A DNA stretch of 64,000 bases from Desulfitobacterium_A sp034927245 (GTDB lineage: Bacteria > Bacillota > Desulfitobacteriia > Desulfitobacteriales > Desulfitobacteriaceae), in the NCBI RefSeq assembly GCF_034927245.1, contig NZ_JAYFQK010000051.1, forward strand, positions 1 to 64,000, in the 5' to 3' direction. Below are positions 47,590 through 56,339 of this stretch, in pieces (the first letter of the stretch is position 1; each line of letters opens with the position of its first letter). Made by a program: the position numbers and the translations under genes. The notes beneath the pieces are model-generated. The model saw only the letters and a program-made list of their open reading frames with translations, made no database searches and had not been told where the DNA came from.

Positions 47590-48921
47590 ATGAAACTTTC
47601 TTTCAAACAATTAATTGCCCTCGGTTTTATGTTATTTGCCCTATTTTTAGGCGCCGGGAATATTATTTTTCCTCCCTATCTTGGACAGCAAGCCGGAACT
47701 AATGCCTGGAAAGCCGTACTTGGTTTTCTAACAACAGGTGTCGGACTCCCGCTGTTAGGTATTACAGCTATTGCTCTCACCGGTGATTTTCATATTCTGG
47801 CCAACAGAGTAGGTCCTCGGTTTGCCAAGATCTTCCCGATTGTCGTTTATCTTACGATTGGACCATTCTTTGCTACCCCCCGTACCGGTACCGTTACTTA
47901 CGAAGTAGGGGTAAGTCCTTTTTTAAGTGAGCAGCTTCGCACCAGTCCTATCCCCTTATTGATATTTACGATACTCTTTTTCTTGTTAACAGGATGGCTC
48001 TCGATGACTCCTTCCAAACTCGTCGATCGCATCGGAAAAATTATCACGCCTGTGCTTTTAATCGTGTTAGTTATATTAGTAGCGAAAGGCTTTATCACGC
48101 CGATGGGCACACCTTGGCAGCCGATAGCCCCCTTCGATACCCAAGCCTTTTCCACCGGATTTATCCAAGGATATTTAACGATGGATACGCTTGCCGCCCT
48201 TGTTTTTGGAATTGTCGTCATTTCCGGCATTAAGGAGATGGGCATAACTGACCCGGCTGATATAACCCGTTCATGTATCTCTGCCGGAGTTATCGCCGCC
48301 GCCGGTCTTGCTTTTGTCTATATCTCTCTATCCTTCATCGGCGCAACAAGCCCTGATACAATTGGTTTAAAAGATAATGGTGCAGCACTCTTATCAGCCG
48401 CCGCTCAACATTTATATGGACCCTTTGGGTCAATCATTCTTGCCATGACCATCTTTCTTGCCTGTATTACCACATCTGTGGGCTTGGTTTCAGCCTGTTC
48501 CAAATATTTCTCAAATTTGATCCCTAAACTTTCTTATCAATCCCTTGTGGTTGTTTTTTCCTTATTTAGCATGGTTGTCGCCAATGTCGGGTTAACACAA
48601 CTCATCCAACTCTCCTTGCCGGTATTAACAATGATTTATCCCATAGCCATCGTCCTGATTCTCTTATCGTTTATCAACAAGTGGTTTGGTGGATCATCAA
48701 GCGTGTACGTTTATGCTCTAACGGCAACAGGTTTTGTCAGTTTCTTTGACGGTCTCAAGGCCGCAAATATTCATATCGCGTCTGTCGAATCCTTGCTTGG
48801 CTACCTACCGTTGCAAGCTCATGGCATCGGTTGGTTTGTTCCTGCCATTGTTGGTGCTTTTATCGGCTATTTATTCCGCAGCAAGGAAGAAAAAACTGAG
48901 GAAAAAGGGGCTATCGTATAG
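47590..48921 (+). CDS. brnQ: Branched-chain amino acid:cation symporter BrnQ
   Basis: A membrane transporter of the LIVCS family for Leu, Ile and Val. 443 residues with about 12 hydrophobic helices. The N-terminal LIALGFMLFALFLGAGNIIFPPYLGQQAG and the GPFFATPRTGTVTYEVG loop are family signatures. AGGAGG lies 11 bases before the ATG. It is a single gene; the divergent glyQS is unrelated. Confidence 0.95.
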   Translation: MKLSFKQLIALGFMLFALFLGAGNIIFPPYLGQQAGTNAWKAVLGFLTTGVGLPLLGITAIALTGDFHILANRVGPRFAKIFPIVVYLTIGPFFATPRTGTVTYEVGVSPFLSEQLRTSPIPLLIFTILFFLLTGWLSMTPSKLVDRIGKIITPVLLIVLVILVAKGFITPMGTPWQPIAPFDTQAFSTGFIQGYLTMDTLAALVFGIVVISGIKEMGITDPADITRSCISAGVIAAAGLAFVYISLSFIGATSPDTIGLKDNGAALLSAAAQHLYGPFGSIILAMTIFLACITTSVGLVSACSKYFSNLIPKLSYQSLVVVFSLFSMVVANVGLTQLIQLSLPVLTMIYPIAIVLILLSFINKWFGGSSSVYVYALTATGFVSFFDGLKAANIHIASVESLLGYLPLQAHGIGWFVPAIVGAFIGYLFRSKEEKTEEKGAIV

Positions 48922-48926
48922 TACTC

Positions 48927-49424
48927 TCAATCTCTCAATTCATAAAATATATATGTTTTAGGAGTTCCGTACGAATTGCCTACGTGCCTTTCTTTTATTG
49001 TATAGGTCATCTTATCTATTTGTGATTTTGTGTATTCACCACTTGGTATTTCAAGATAATATCCTGTATTGCTTGGATATCCAAACAAATAGGCAATTGC
49101 TTTATTGTCTTTGACCAATAGAATGTTAATAATTCCTTCACTTATTCCTTCTTTTAATTTAGAGTATTTAAAACCAATCTGTTTTTCCATTTCATCAATT
49201 GATTGATAAGGCTCAAAGACATACATCTTATCATAATTAAGGGTGATCAAGTCTTTTAAATTACCATTTTCGCTTCTTCCGGAGGTAATATTTTCGGATA
49301 AAATCATTTCAAGATTTCTAGTGTTTTTGCTTATCAAAGAATAATATTCTGAAATTCGGACAGCCATTACAAAAACCGCGATAATAGCTATCGTTAATCC
49401 AATCCACTTAGCAATCTTCTTCAT
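48927..49424 (-). CDS. Hypothetical membrane-anchored protein
   Basis: 165 residues. A single N-terminal membrane helix (WIGLTIAIIAVFVMAVRI) is followed by a 140-residue soluble domain, probably outside, with no cysteines. No family recognised. It heads a minus-strand run of three small membrane-associated proteins (48927-50185). Its 3' end abuts the brnQ end in convergent orientation. The ribosome site is weak. Confidence 0.6.
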   Translation of the reverse strand: MKKIAKWIGLTIAIIAVFVMAVRISEYYSLISKNTRNLEMILSENITSGRSENGNLKDLITLNYDKMYVFEPYQSIDEMEKQIGFKYSKLKEGISEGIINILLVKDNKAIAYLFGYPSNTGYYLEIPSGEYTKSQIDKMTYTIKERHVGNSYGTPKTYIFYELRD

Positions 49425-49489
49425 TTTTAACCTAACCTTTTTACAAAATTATTGCTTCGCATTATAAGAATATTGTGCAATAAGCACTC

Positions 49490-49657
49490 TTACATTACTA
49501 ATAATCCATAAACAATATAACCAATCAATATAGTTCCAATTATTGTATTATTGCCTGTGTCTTGCTCCGCCTTTAGCCTCTTTAACAAAAAGATGAAATT
49601 AACGAAAAATGCCATCGATGCAAGAAGAACTGAAATAAATAAAAACACTTCTCCCAC
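49490..49657 (-). CDS. Small two-helix membrane protein, 55 residues
   Basis: From the GTG at 49655-49657 the frame reads VGEVFLFISVLLASMAFFV, a short charged loop KRLKAEQDTGNN and a second helix TIIGTILIGYIVYGLLVM. AAAGG lies just before the GTG; GGGAG before a GTG three codons later is an alternative start. It sits between two other membrane genes on the same strand. No family recognised. Confidence 0.55.
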   Translation of the reverse strand: MGEVFLFISVLLASMAFFVNFIFLLKRLKAEQDTGNNTIIGTILIGYIVYGLLVM

Positions 49658-49744
49658 AACCTTTCAAATCCCTTTCGCTCTAAAATTCATTGGGTTATAG
49701 CACGCGACATACTACAATTGTGTCATAAAATATAGTAGCTAGTT

Positions 49745-50185
49745 TCAATCTCGTTTGCTAAATGAAGAAATCAAAATATATCCAAAAATGGCACCACACA
49801 AGGAAATTACCGATTCATCGGTAATCATCACTTCTATAAATGGGTTAAACGTTGTAAAGTATTCAATTTTTCCAATCGGAGTAAACGCAATCAAAATTAG
49901 ATTAAGGTTAAGAAGCAGCGTTGGGACACCTATCGCCAATAGCTTAATCCAATCCATTGACCATTTCCCTATTTTTCGGAATTCCCGAATTAACCCCGGT
50001 AAAGCGAGTATGATACCCACTAAAATGGGAAAAAGGGCCGAATAAAAATAGTACTGAGCGGGTGAACTATAAGTTTTACCCGTTTGTATCCTTAAATTAA
50101 TCTCATACCTAAATCCCAGATACAGAAATATTAAGACTAAAATTGTAAAAAGTAAGTATAGAGAAAATCGTTTTCCTTTACTCAC
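49745..50185 (-). CDS. Hypothetical four-helix membrane protein
   Basis: 146 residues with four hydrophobic segments: FSLYLLFTILVLIFLYLGF, YYFYSALFPILVGIILALPG, LLAIGVPTLLLNLNLILIAF and VISLCGAIFGYILISSF. It probably starts at GTG with AGCAGGAG just upstream. It is the first gene of the small membrane protein run. No family recognised. Confidence 0.6.
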   Translation of the reverse strand: MSKGKRFSLYLLFTILVLIFLYLGFRYEINLRIQTGKTYSSPAQYYFYSALFPILVGIILALPGLIREFRKIGKWSMDWIKLLAIGVPTLLLNLNLILIAFTPIGKIEYFTTFNPFIEVMITDESVISLCGAIFGYILISSFSKRD

Positions 50186-50345
50186 TCCTGCTCCCCCTTT
50201 TCTAATGAATTCTCATTCCATTTTGCTTCGCATTATCCTAATTAAAGCATTACAATTAGCATTTTCCCTATCCCACATTATAACATATATAGTTGATAAT
50301 TCCTTTGCAATTAAATTTGAAAAGTTAGAAATGGCAGCATAATAA

Positions 50346-50373
50346 AACAAGCCCACCCAATAGGTAGGCTTGT
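50346..50373 (-). terminator. Terminator of the trxB operon
   Basis: On the minus strand ACAAGCCTACC pairs with GGGTGGGCTTGT and is followed by TTTATTATG, about 50 bp after the trxB stop. Confidence 0.7.
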
Positions 50374-50423
50374 TTCGTTGCACTTAAATTGTGCCGTGAT
50401 ATTTTGTTATGATTAACCTAATT

Positions 50424-51653
50424 TTACTGATTCAACTGGGCCTTCAATTGCTCCTTATTCATCGAACACTCCAGCCGTTTGACTTCTTGTCCCTTATCTA
50501 ATACGACAACCGAAGGGGCTGCTTCAATCCCATACTTTTGGGCAAGCGTTTTTTTAGTTGCCATATCGACTTTGACGATCTTAAACTGTTCATTCAGTTC
50601 CTGGTTTATTCCTTCTAATAATGTACCGAATTCCAGGCTTTCATTATTTAAGGCATTCAGGAACGATAGCAGTACCTGCTTATCACTTTGCAGCACGCTT
50701 TCATTGAAAGCATTTAGTTCCTCAATGTAGCGCTCGGCGGCAACAGCTGCCGTTGCCCCGTCCCCCGCGGCTGAAACAACTTGCCGTAAATATTTAATCC
50801 GGTTATCCCCGACAGCATATACGCCTTCAAGGTTCGTCCCCATCATATCATTGACGGGAATATAACCTCTTTTGTCCATCTCGATGCCGCTTTCTTTGAG
50901 GAAATGGGTCGCGGGAATCATGCCGACAAAGAAGAAAACACCCTGACAGGCAAGTTCACTTGAACCTCCTGTTTTTAAGTTCTTAACCCTGACCCCTTCA
51001 ACATTATCTTCTCCAAGGACCTCCTCAACGGTCGAGTTCCAGATAAACTCCATCTTCTCGTTTTGGAAAGCCCTTTCAGCACTGACTTTATTGCAATCGA
51101 GTACCCCTTCATCGTGGAGCACAATGACGGTAACTTTGCGGGCAAACTTGGTGATGTACATACCTTCCTCGATGGCTTGGTCACCGCTGCCGATAACGAC
51201 AACATCTTCCCCTTCAAAGAATTCGGCATCACAGGTTGCACAATAGGCAACACCGCTGCCTTGGAGCCTTTTCTCCCCGGGAATATTCAGAAGTCTGGGT
51301 TCACTGCCGCAGGCAATAATCACTGCCTTAGCGGCATAAACCTGTTTCTTTTTGGTTTTGATTATTTTCTGCTCTTGGGAAAAATCAGTACTTACGACTT
51401 CACCGCGTACAAATTCTACGCCAAAAGATTCCGCATGCTTTTTAAAATCAAGCATAAGATCAGAACCGCTGATTTTCCCATAACCCGGATAATTTACAAT
51501 TTCCCGAGTCGTATTCACTAAGCCGCCAACCGTGCCTTTATTGATGACCAGGGTTTTCAGTTTCGCCCTGCCGCCATAAATGGCAGCGGTAAGTCCGGCC
51601 GGACCGCCGCCAATGATGATTAAATCGTAGGTATCTGTCACGTTTTCCATCAC
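50424..51653 (-). CDS. trxB: Thioredoxin reductase fused to a thioredoxin-like domain without CxxC
   Basis: Residues 1-310 are a typical flavin thioredoxin reductase: FAD motif IIGGGPAGLTAAIYGGRAKL, redox pair CATC, NAD(P) motif VVVIGSGDQAIEEG and the final VYAVGDNRIKYLRQVVSAAGDGATAAVAAERYI. The last 95 residues have a thioredoxin fold pattern (FKIVKVDMATKKTLAQKYGIEAAPSVVVLDKG) with the cis-Pro but no CxxC pair. Standard TrxB ends near residue 310, so this is a fusion. The extra domain may dock the neighbouring thioredoxin. The gene follows trx by 32 bp. Confidence 0.9.
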   Translation of the reverse strand: MMENVTDTYDLIIIGGGPAGLTAAIYGGRAKLKTLVINKGTVGGLVNTTREIVNYPGYGKISGSDLMLDFKKHAESFGVEFVRGEVVSTDFSQEQKIIKTKKKQVYAAKAVIIACGSEPRLLNIPGEKRLQGSGVAYCATCDAEFFEGEDVVVIGSGDQAIEEGMYITKFARKVTVIVLHDEGVLDCNKVSAERAFQNEKMEFIWNSTVEEVLGEDNVEGVRVKNLKTGGSSELACQGVFFFVGMIPATHFLKESGIEMDKRGYIPVNDMMGTNLEGVYAVGDNRIKYLRQVVSAAGDGATAAVAAERYIEELNAFNESVLQSDKQVLLSFLNALNNESLEFGTLLEGINQELNEQFKIVKVDMATKKTLAQKYGIEAAPSVVVLDKGQEVKRLECSMNKEQLKAQLNQ

Positions 51654-51685
51654 TACACCATCTTCTCTTTGATTATTTGCTCCAA

Positions 51686-52012
51686 TTAAGCTTCAAGGAC
51701 TTCTGCAATCTTATCCATTACTTGTTCATCTTCAACCGCACCGGCCATTTTCCCCTGATATTCTCCTTCCTTAAAGAAAAGAATCTGAGGAACGCCTTTC
51801 AGTGAAAATCTTTGGAATAATGATTTATCTTCCTCAACATCAACATAATAAAAACCAAACTTGCCGTTATATTGCGGCTGCAGATCTTCCAAAATAGGGA
51901 TTACTCCTTGGCAAACATGACAAGTTTTCCTTGAGAAAATCACTAAGCAAGGCTCACCGTCATCATAGATCTTTTCTTCAAAAAGAGATGCATTTAATTG
52001 TTGTAACGCCAT
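51686..52012 (-). CDS. Thioredoxin with atypical CHVC active site
   Basis: 108 residues with the thioredoxin layout: VIFSRKTCHVCQGVIPILEDL, FGFYYVDVEEDKSL, the cis-Pro in LKGVPQILFFKEGE. The active-site pair is CHVC instead of the usual CGPC, which should change its redox potential. Encoded directly upstream of its likely reductase. It starts at ATG with a modest ribosome site. Confidence 0.88.
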   Translation of the reverse strand: MALQQLNASLFEEKIYDDGEPCLVIFSRKTCHVCQGVIPILEDLQPQYNGKFGFYYVDVEEDKSLFQRFSLKGVPQILFFKEGEYQGKMAGAVEDEQVMDKIAEVLEA

Positions 52013-52198
52013 CTTACTTCACTCCCTGTAATTGCTTGTTTTTGTTTAGCATGTGCCCATTTGAGATAATGCACACCAGAACTATTACCTATGAAAATAA
52101 TAATACCACAGAAAAATGAATTCCACTATCAGTCTCGCTACAACTCGGTATATATTTTGTCTATGGTACCCATCAATTATTTTTAGTTTAGCAATTGA

Positions 52199-52246
52199 AA
52201 AAGGAAAGTACCACTGACTACCGTATTGGTAGTGAGCGATACTTCC
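52199..52246 (-). terminator. Terminator of the recO/DUF4342 transcript
   Basis: A two-part hairpin, GGAAAGTA...TACTTCC outside and ACTACC-GTATT-GGTAGT inside. On the minus strand CCTTTTTC follows. It lies about 50 bp after the DUF4342 gene. Confidence 0.65.
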
Positions 52247-52300
52247 TTTCTGTAGCCGTAACCACCCTGAGGTTTTAAGGCACCGCGATATCAAGCGAAA

Positions 52301-52792
52301 TTACGCGTGGATTTCTGATTCCCCTTTTGGGGAGAATTCCTCATCGGGGATAATCACCGTTTTAACATCATAGGGATACTCATCATATTCTTCCACAGCT
52401 TGATCTTCAACAGAACTTATTTTGAGCTCGTATTTTTTAATGGCTGCCGTTGCTGCCCCGAGAAGGCCAAGCATTCTCAAGGTCGGACGCCTCCAAATCG
52501 TATAGGCTAAAGCAATGCCAAGAGGTGCGGACATGCTCAGCACTGTCTTATCCTCATGATTAAGATTAAGCTGGGTTCTGCCTAAACATTTCATCTGCTC
52601 CTTAGCGCTGTTGAGAAACCGTCTTCCTATCCTATCCGCCCCTTGCAGCTGTTCTTTCTCAACTTGAGCTAAAGCTTTAACGAGATCCCCTTGAGCTGCT
52701 TCCAAGGCTAACTGGGCACGTTCATAGTTCACACCCATACGTTCACGCAAAATATCAATTTTCTCCAGTTCTGTCCACAGTATTTCGCTCAT
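52301..52792 (-). CDS. DUF4342 domain protein with UBA-like N-terminus
   Basis: 163 residues from the ATG at 52790-52792 (AAGG upstream). The first 45 residues form a UBA/TS-N-like helical unit (IDILRERMGVNYERAQLALEAAQGDLVKALAQVE). A DUF4342-type segment follows, with one hydrophobic stretch (LSMSAPLGIALAYTIW). The tail is acidic. It overlaps the recO end by 38 nt. It may bind a membrane or a partner protein; no activity is known to me. Confidence 0.75.
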   Translation of the reverse strand: MSEILWTELEKIDILRERMGVNYERAQLALEAAQGDLVKALAQVEKEQLQGADRIGRRFLNSAKEQMKCLGRTQLNLNHEDKTVLSMSAPLGIALAYTIWRRPTLRMLGLLGAATAAIKKYELKISSVEDQAVEEYDEYPYDVKTVIIPDEEFSPKGESEIHA

Positions 52793-53573
52793 CAACCTTA
52801 CCACCCTTCGCGCACTGATTTTGTTCCACGTTTGCCAAGCGGTTTCCCATACTCCAAGACTTGAGCCGTTGATTAAAGGTCTGTTCACAAAGAAATTGAA
52901 GGCTGGTTATTATCTCTCTTTTCATGCCTTCATTCCAGCGCAAGCGGTCCAATTTTGTCACATCAGCTGTTAAGAGTTGTCTCATAAAGGCTAGACTTCC
53001 GGCTTGAAGCCATCGTCCGGGTCTTGCGTTCTCGCCTAAGCATTCACTGCAGACCGCTCCGCCCTCTTCAGGGACGAAATAAATCCGTACCCCATGAATG
53101 GGCTTTCCGCAGATGGCACATTCCGACAGCTTGGGACGATAACCTAAATACGTAAGCAAACGTAAAGCATAAGCACTTTGCAAAAGTGCAGGGTCAAGTT
53201 GTTCCAAAAGAAAAAAGCCGGATAATGTTAACGTAAACAATTCAGGATAAGGCTGACCTTGAACCGTCCCGATATCGAGAAGTTCGGCCATAGCCGAAGC
53301 CGCTAAGCTCATCTCCAAATTGCCCCATATGTGCGAAAAGCTCTCTTTCGGGCTGGCTTGATTCACCGTATCCAGTGTTCTCCCGTGATAAAGCAAAAAA
53401 TCGGCATAGGTAAAAAGTTGTGCACCGGCCCTCTGTTTGCTCTTTGGCTTACGAACTCCTTTAGCGACAGCGTGAAGTTTACCCTTTTCACGTGAAAAAA
53501 GCGTCAGCAAGCGGTCTGATTCCCCATATTCCCGACTTCGGATCACCAACGCATCGGCTTGGTAAACACTCAA
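52755..53573 (-). CDS. recO: DNA repair protein RecO
   Basis: Helps load RecA in recombinational repair. The N-terminal OB fold begins YQADALVIRSREYGESDRLLTLFSREKGKLHAVAKGVRKPKS. A helical domain follows, then a zinc-binding four-cysteine set CAICG...CSECL at about residues 152-178. 272 residues is normal. The preceding gap to deoC is unusually long (about 300 bp) and structured. Confidence 0.93.
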   Translation of the reverse strand: MSVYQADALVIRSREYGESDRLLTLFSREKGKLHAVAKGVRKPKSKQRAGAQLFTYADFLLYHGRTLDTVNQASPKESFSHIWGNLEMSLAASAMAELLDIGTVQGQPYPELFTLTLSGFFLLEQLDPALLQSAYALRLLTYLGYRPKLSECAICGKPIHGVRIYFVPEEGGAVCSECLGENARPGRWLQAGSLAFMRQLLTADVTKLDRLRWNEGMKREIITSLQFLCEQTFNQRLKSWSMGNRLANVEQNQCAKGGKVDERNTVDRTGEN

Positions 53574-53672
53574 CGCTTACACCCCATTATTGTTCGTCAT
53601 TCACTGGCGAAGTATACTTTAAAGAGGCTATTTGTTATCCATTCAGACTAGGCGTTCGCCGACCAAGCCACG

Positions 53673-53787
53673 ACTTAAACAAGAATCATGGGATGGGTGC
53701 CTGCCAAAAATCGCCATCCTTGGCTCTATTGGCAGCGGCGAACGTCCTATTCGCCGCCCTTCTGAAGCTCCTGTTCTTTGTTTAAGT
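53673..53787. repeat. Structured 115-bp element with short terminal inverted repeats
   Basis: ACTTAAACAA (53673-53682) and TTGTTTAAGT (53778-53787) are perfect inverted copies at the ends. Inside are GCGGCGAA/TTCGCCGC (53735-53742 with 53750-53757), CTGCCAA/TTGGCAG and GGATGG/CCATCC. It fills much of the recO-deoC gap. A small mobile repeat or an RNA leader of recO are both possible. Confidence 0.4.
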
Positions 53788-53869
53788 TAAGCTTGCTATG
53801 CGACTCACTTAAAAGCCTTCATTCCTAACAAATAGCTCTTTTATATATTTTATCTGCAGCACGTGTTAG

Positions 53870-54517
53870 CTATTCTTTTATAAGTTCGATACCTGCACTC
53901 GCACCGATTCGGTCCGCACCGGCCTCCACGAGCTGTAAGGCAAATTCGCGTGTCCGAATTCCGCCTGAAGCCTTGACCTTAACCCCTTCGCCTACCCAAG
54001 CTTTCAGATTGCGGACATCCTCAACGGTCGCTCCGCCGCCCGCAAAACCGGTCGAAGTTTTAATATACTCAGCACCTGAGCGTTTTACGATTTCTGCGGC
54101 TTGGCGTTTTTCTTCTTCTGTAAGAAGTGAGGTTTCAATAATCACCTTGACGACTAACCCGCAGCAATGCGCGGCTTCAACAACGCGTCCGATATCTTTT
54201 TCAACCGCTTCCCATTGGCCGGATTTTGCCCAGCCGATATTCATGACCATATCAATTTCACGAGCTCCATAGGCTTTCGCCGCAAAAACTTCCGCTACTT
54301 TTATCTCCGTCAAGACTGCCCCTAAAGGAAAGCCGACCACTACAGCCACGCCAATGCCTGTGCCATGAAGAAGCTTTGAGGCGATGCGCGCATAGGAGCC
54401 GTTGACGCAAACTGTGGCAAATTGATACTGTTTCGCTTCATGGCAAAGCTTGACTATGTCCTTCTCTGTCGCATCAGGCTTGAGTAAAGTATGATCAATC
54501 ATTCCGGCAAGATTCAT
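53870..54517 (-). CDS. deoC: Deoxyribose-phosphate aldolase
   Basis: Cleaves 2-deoxyribose-5-phosphate to acetaldehyde and glyceraldehyde-3-phosphate, in deoxynucleoside breakdown. A TIM barrel with IDHTLLKPDATEKDI, VCVNGSYA, VVVGFPLGA, EIDMVMNIG, KVIIETSLL, the Schiff-base lysine in EYIKTSTGF and KASGGIRT. I start at the ATG at 54515-54517 (215 residues, with AAGGG upstream); the longer frame lacks family similarity. It lies 38 bp after era, next to cdd, in a nucleoside-linked part of the chain. Confidence 0.95.
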   Translation of the reverse strand: MNLAGMIDHTLLKPDATEKDIVKLCHEAKQYQFATVCVNGSYARIASKLLHGTGIGVAVVVGFPLGAVLTEIKVAEVFAAKAYGAREIDMVMNIGWAKSGQWEAVEKDIGRVVEAAHCCGLVVKVIIETSLLTEEEKRQAAEIVKRSGAEYIKTSTGFAGGGATVEDVRNLKAWVGEGVKVKASGGIRTREFALQLVEAGADRIGASAGIELIKE

Positions 54518-54554
54518 TTCAACAACCCTTCTTTCTTCAATTTTCCGTTGAAAC

Positions 54555-55478
54555 TCAATCACGATCCGAGTAGCCCAGCTCTCGTAAATTCACTGCACGG
54601 TTGCGCCAGTCCTTTTTCACCTTCACCCAAAGTTCGAGATAAACTTTACTTCCCATCAGGGTTTCGATATCGTGCCGTGCCAGACTGCCGATCTCTTTAA
54701 GAAGTTTCCCACCCTGACCGATAATAATTCCTTTTTGTGAATCACGTTCAACAATAATATTTGCCCGAACTTTGACCAGCGTCGCTTTTTCCTCAACCGT
54801 TTCAACAACGACGGCAATGGAATGCGGCACTTCATCCCGGGTGAGCTGTAAAACTTTTTCCCTGATCAACTCTGCCATAATGAAGCGTTCAGGCTGATCG
54901 GTCACTTCATCTTCCGGATAGTACATTGGGCCAACAGGTAATTGTTTAAAAATAACATTGAGCAATTCCTCTTTGTTCTCCCCGGTCTTTGCCGAAAGCG
55001 GAACAATCGCTAAAAAATCCGCAAGTTTTGAATACTGTTGGATCAATTTGAGGATTTGCTCTTTTTTAAGAAGATCGATTTTGTTTAAAACAAGAATACA
55101 CGGTGTTTTTACTTGCTTCAGCGTATTAATAATATATTCCTCACCGCCGCCAAATTCTGCCGCACCATCGACGATGTATAATACAAGATCAACTTCGCGC
55201 AAGGCGTTCATAGCGCTGTCCACCATGAATTCTCCCAGTTTATGTTTCGGTTTATGAATACCGGGCGTATCTAAAAAAATGATCTGTCCCCGTTCTTCGG
55301 TAAAAATACACTGGATTTTATTACGCGTCGTTTGAGGCTTATCAGACATAATCAGAACCTTCTGCCCTAAAAGCTGATTGAGAAGGGTCGATTTTCCCGC
55401 ATTGGGACGCCCGATCACCGCGACAAATCCGGAACGGAATCCCGTGGATGGGTTCGATAATTTCAAAATGTTACACAT
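54555..55478 (-). CDS. era: GTPase Era
   Basis: A 16S rRNA-binding GTPase for 30S maturation. The GTPase motifs are G1 GRPNAGKST, G2 with TTRNKIQ, G3 DTPGIHKPKH and G4 NKID. The C-terminal KH domain has VERDSQKGIIIGQGGKLLKEIGSLARHDIE and VYLELWVKVKKDWR. 307 residues. The ATG at 55478 is directly behind AAGG; a TTG four codons later has better spacing. Confidence 0.97.
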   Translation of the reverse strand: MCNILKLSNPSTGFRSGFVAVIGRPNAGKSTLLNQLLGQKVLIMSDKPQTTRNKIQCIFTEERGQIIFLDTPGIHKPKHKLGEFMVDSAMNALREVDLVLYIVDGAAEFGGGEEYIINTLKQVKTPCILVLNKIDLLKKEQILKLIQQYSKLADFLAIVPLSAKTGENKEELLNVIFKQLPVGPMYYPEDEVTDQPERFIMAELIREKVLQLTRDEVPHSIAVVVETVEEKATLVKVRANIIVERDSQKGIIIGQGGKLLKEIGSLARHDIETLMGSKVYLELWVKVKKDWRNRAVNLRELGYSDRD

Positions 55479-55516
55479 CCTTATTTAGAGTCTATTCACT
55501 CAATGCATTTACCGGA

Positions 55517-55924
55517 CTATAGAAACTCCGGTCCAAACGAATCAGGAAGCAGCGTTTTTAAACGGGTCAACCGTGTTTTTCCCTGTCCATTGACCAGAAT
55601 AACTAAGCAATCCTCCGCAAATTCTCGAAGCACCTGGCGACACGCTCCACAAGGAGAGGGAAAATGTTCCGCCGGAACCGCTATCGCTACAGCCTTCAAT
55701 CTTCGTTCGCCTTGGGACACCGCTTGAAAAATAGAGTTTCGTTCCGCGCATACCGTTAACCCGTAGCTTGCATTCTCGACATTACACCCCGCAAAAATCT
55801 TGCCTGAAGACCATAACGTTGCCGCACCGACCGGGTAATGCGAATATGGAGCATATGCTTTTATGTAAGCATCCTTAGCTTGTCGTATGAGTTCTTGCTG
55901 TTGTTCAGCCGTAATTTCCATCAA
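55517..55924 (-). CDS. cdd: Cytidine deaminase
   Basis: Deaminates cytidine and deoxycytidine in pyrimidine salvage. 135 residues of the homotetrameric type, with CNVENASYGLTVCAERNSIF (zinc Cys and catalytic Glu) and PSPCGACRQVLREF (the other two zinc Cys). It lies between dgkA and era in the standard Firmicutes order. Confidence 0.96.
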   Translation of the reverse strand: MMEITAEQQQELIRQAKDAYIKAYAPYSHYPVGAATLWSSGKIFAGCNVENASYGLTVCAERNSIFQAVSQGERRLKAVAIAVPAEHFPSPCGACRQVLREFAEDCLVILVNGQGKTRLTRLKTLLPDSFGPEFL

Positions 55925-55949
55925 TCTTGTCCCCTCAATTAAATAATGC

Positions 55950-56327
55950 TTATTTAATCCCTTCCATTAACACCGGCCCAAAAATCAGAATGCCGATAAC
56001 CACGGATTGAATAGCGGTCACTAAAACGGCACCCGCAGCAACATCTTTCGCCAATCCGGCAAGGGGATGAAAAGTCGGCTCAGCCAGATCAACCACAACT
56101 TCAATTGCCGTGTTGAAAATCTCAGCCGCAATCACACTGCCAATCGTCAGAATAAGCAGAACCACTTCCGGTCGGCTGAGATGACACCACCAAGCCATGA
56201 ACAAAACAATGCTTGCGCTGAATATATGAAACCGAAGGTGCTTCTGCGTTCTTAGGGAATAAAGAATTCCCCGATTCGCCTCGCCGAGACTCTTCCGGAA
56301 GGAACGGGTTTTCAGATCTTTTCCCAT
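55950..56327 (-). CDS. dgkA: Diacylglycerol kinase family protein, probably undecaprenol kinase
   Basis: 125 residues with three membrane helices. EANRGILYSLRTQKHLRFHIF and AAEIFNTAIEVVVDLAEPTFHPLAGLAKDVAAGAVLVTAI are the DgkA signature, including the catalytic EIFNTAIE. In Gram-positive bacteria this enzyme phosphorylates undecaprenol rather than diacylglycerol. It starts 12 bp after ybeY. Confidence 0.93.
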   Translation of the reverse strand: MGKDLKTRSFRKSLGEANRGILYSLRTQKHLRFHIFSASIVLFMAWWCHLSRPEVVLLILTIGSVIAAEIFNTAIEVVVDLAEPTFHPLAGLAKDVAAGAVLVTAIQSVVIGILIFGPVLMEGIK

Positions 56328-56339
56328 GAATGGCCATCC

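Noticed and set aside
53492..53785. Plus-strand frame of 97 codons covering the recO upstream gap
   Set aside because: It starts inside recO on the opposite strand, has no ribosome site, and runs through the structured element.
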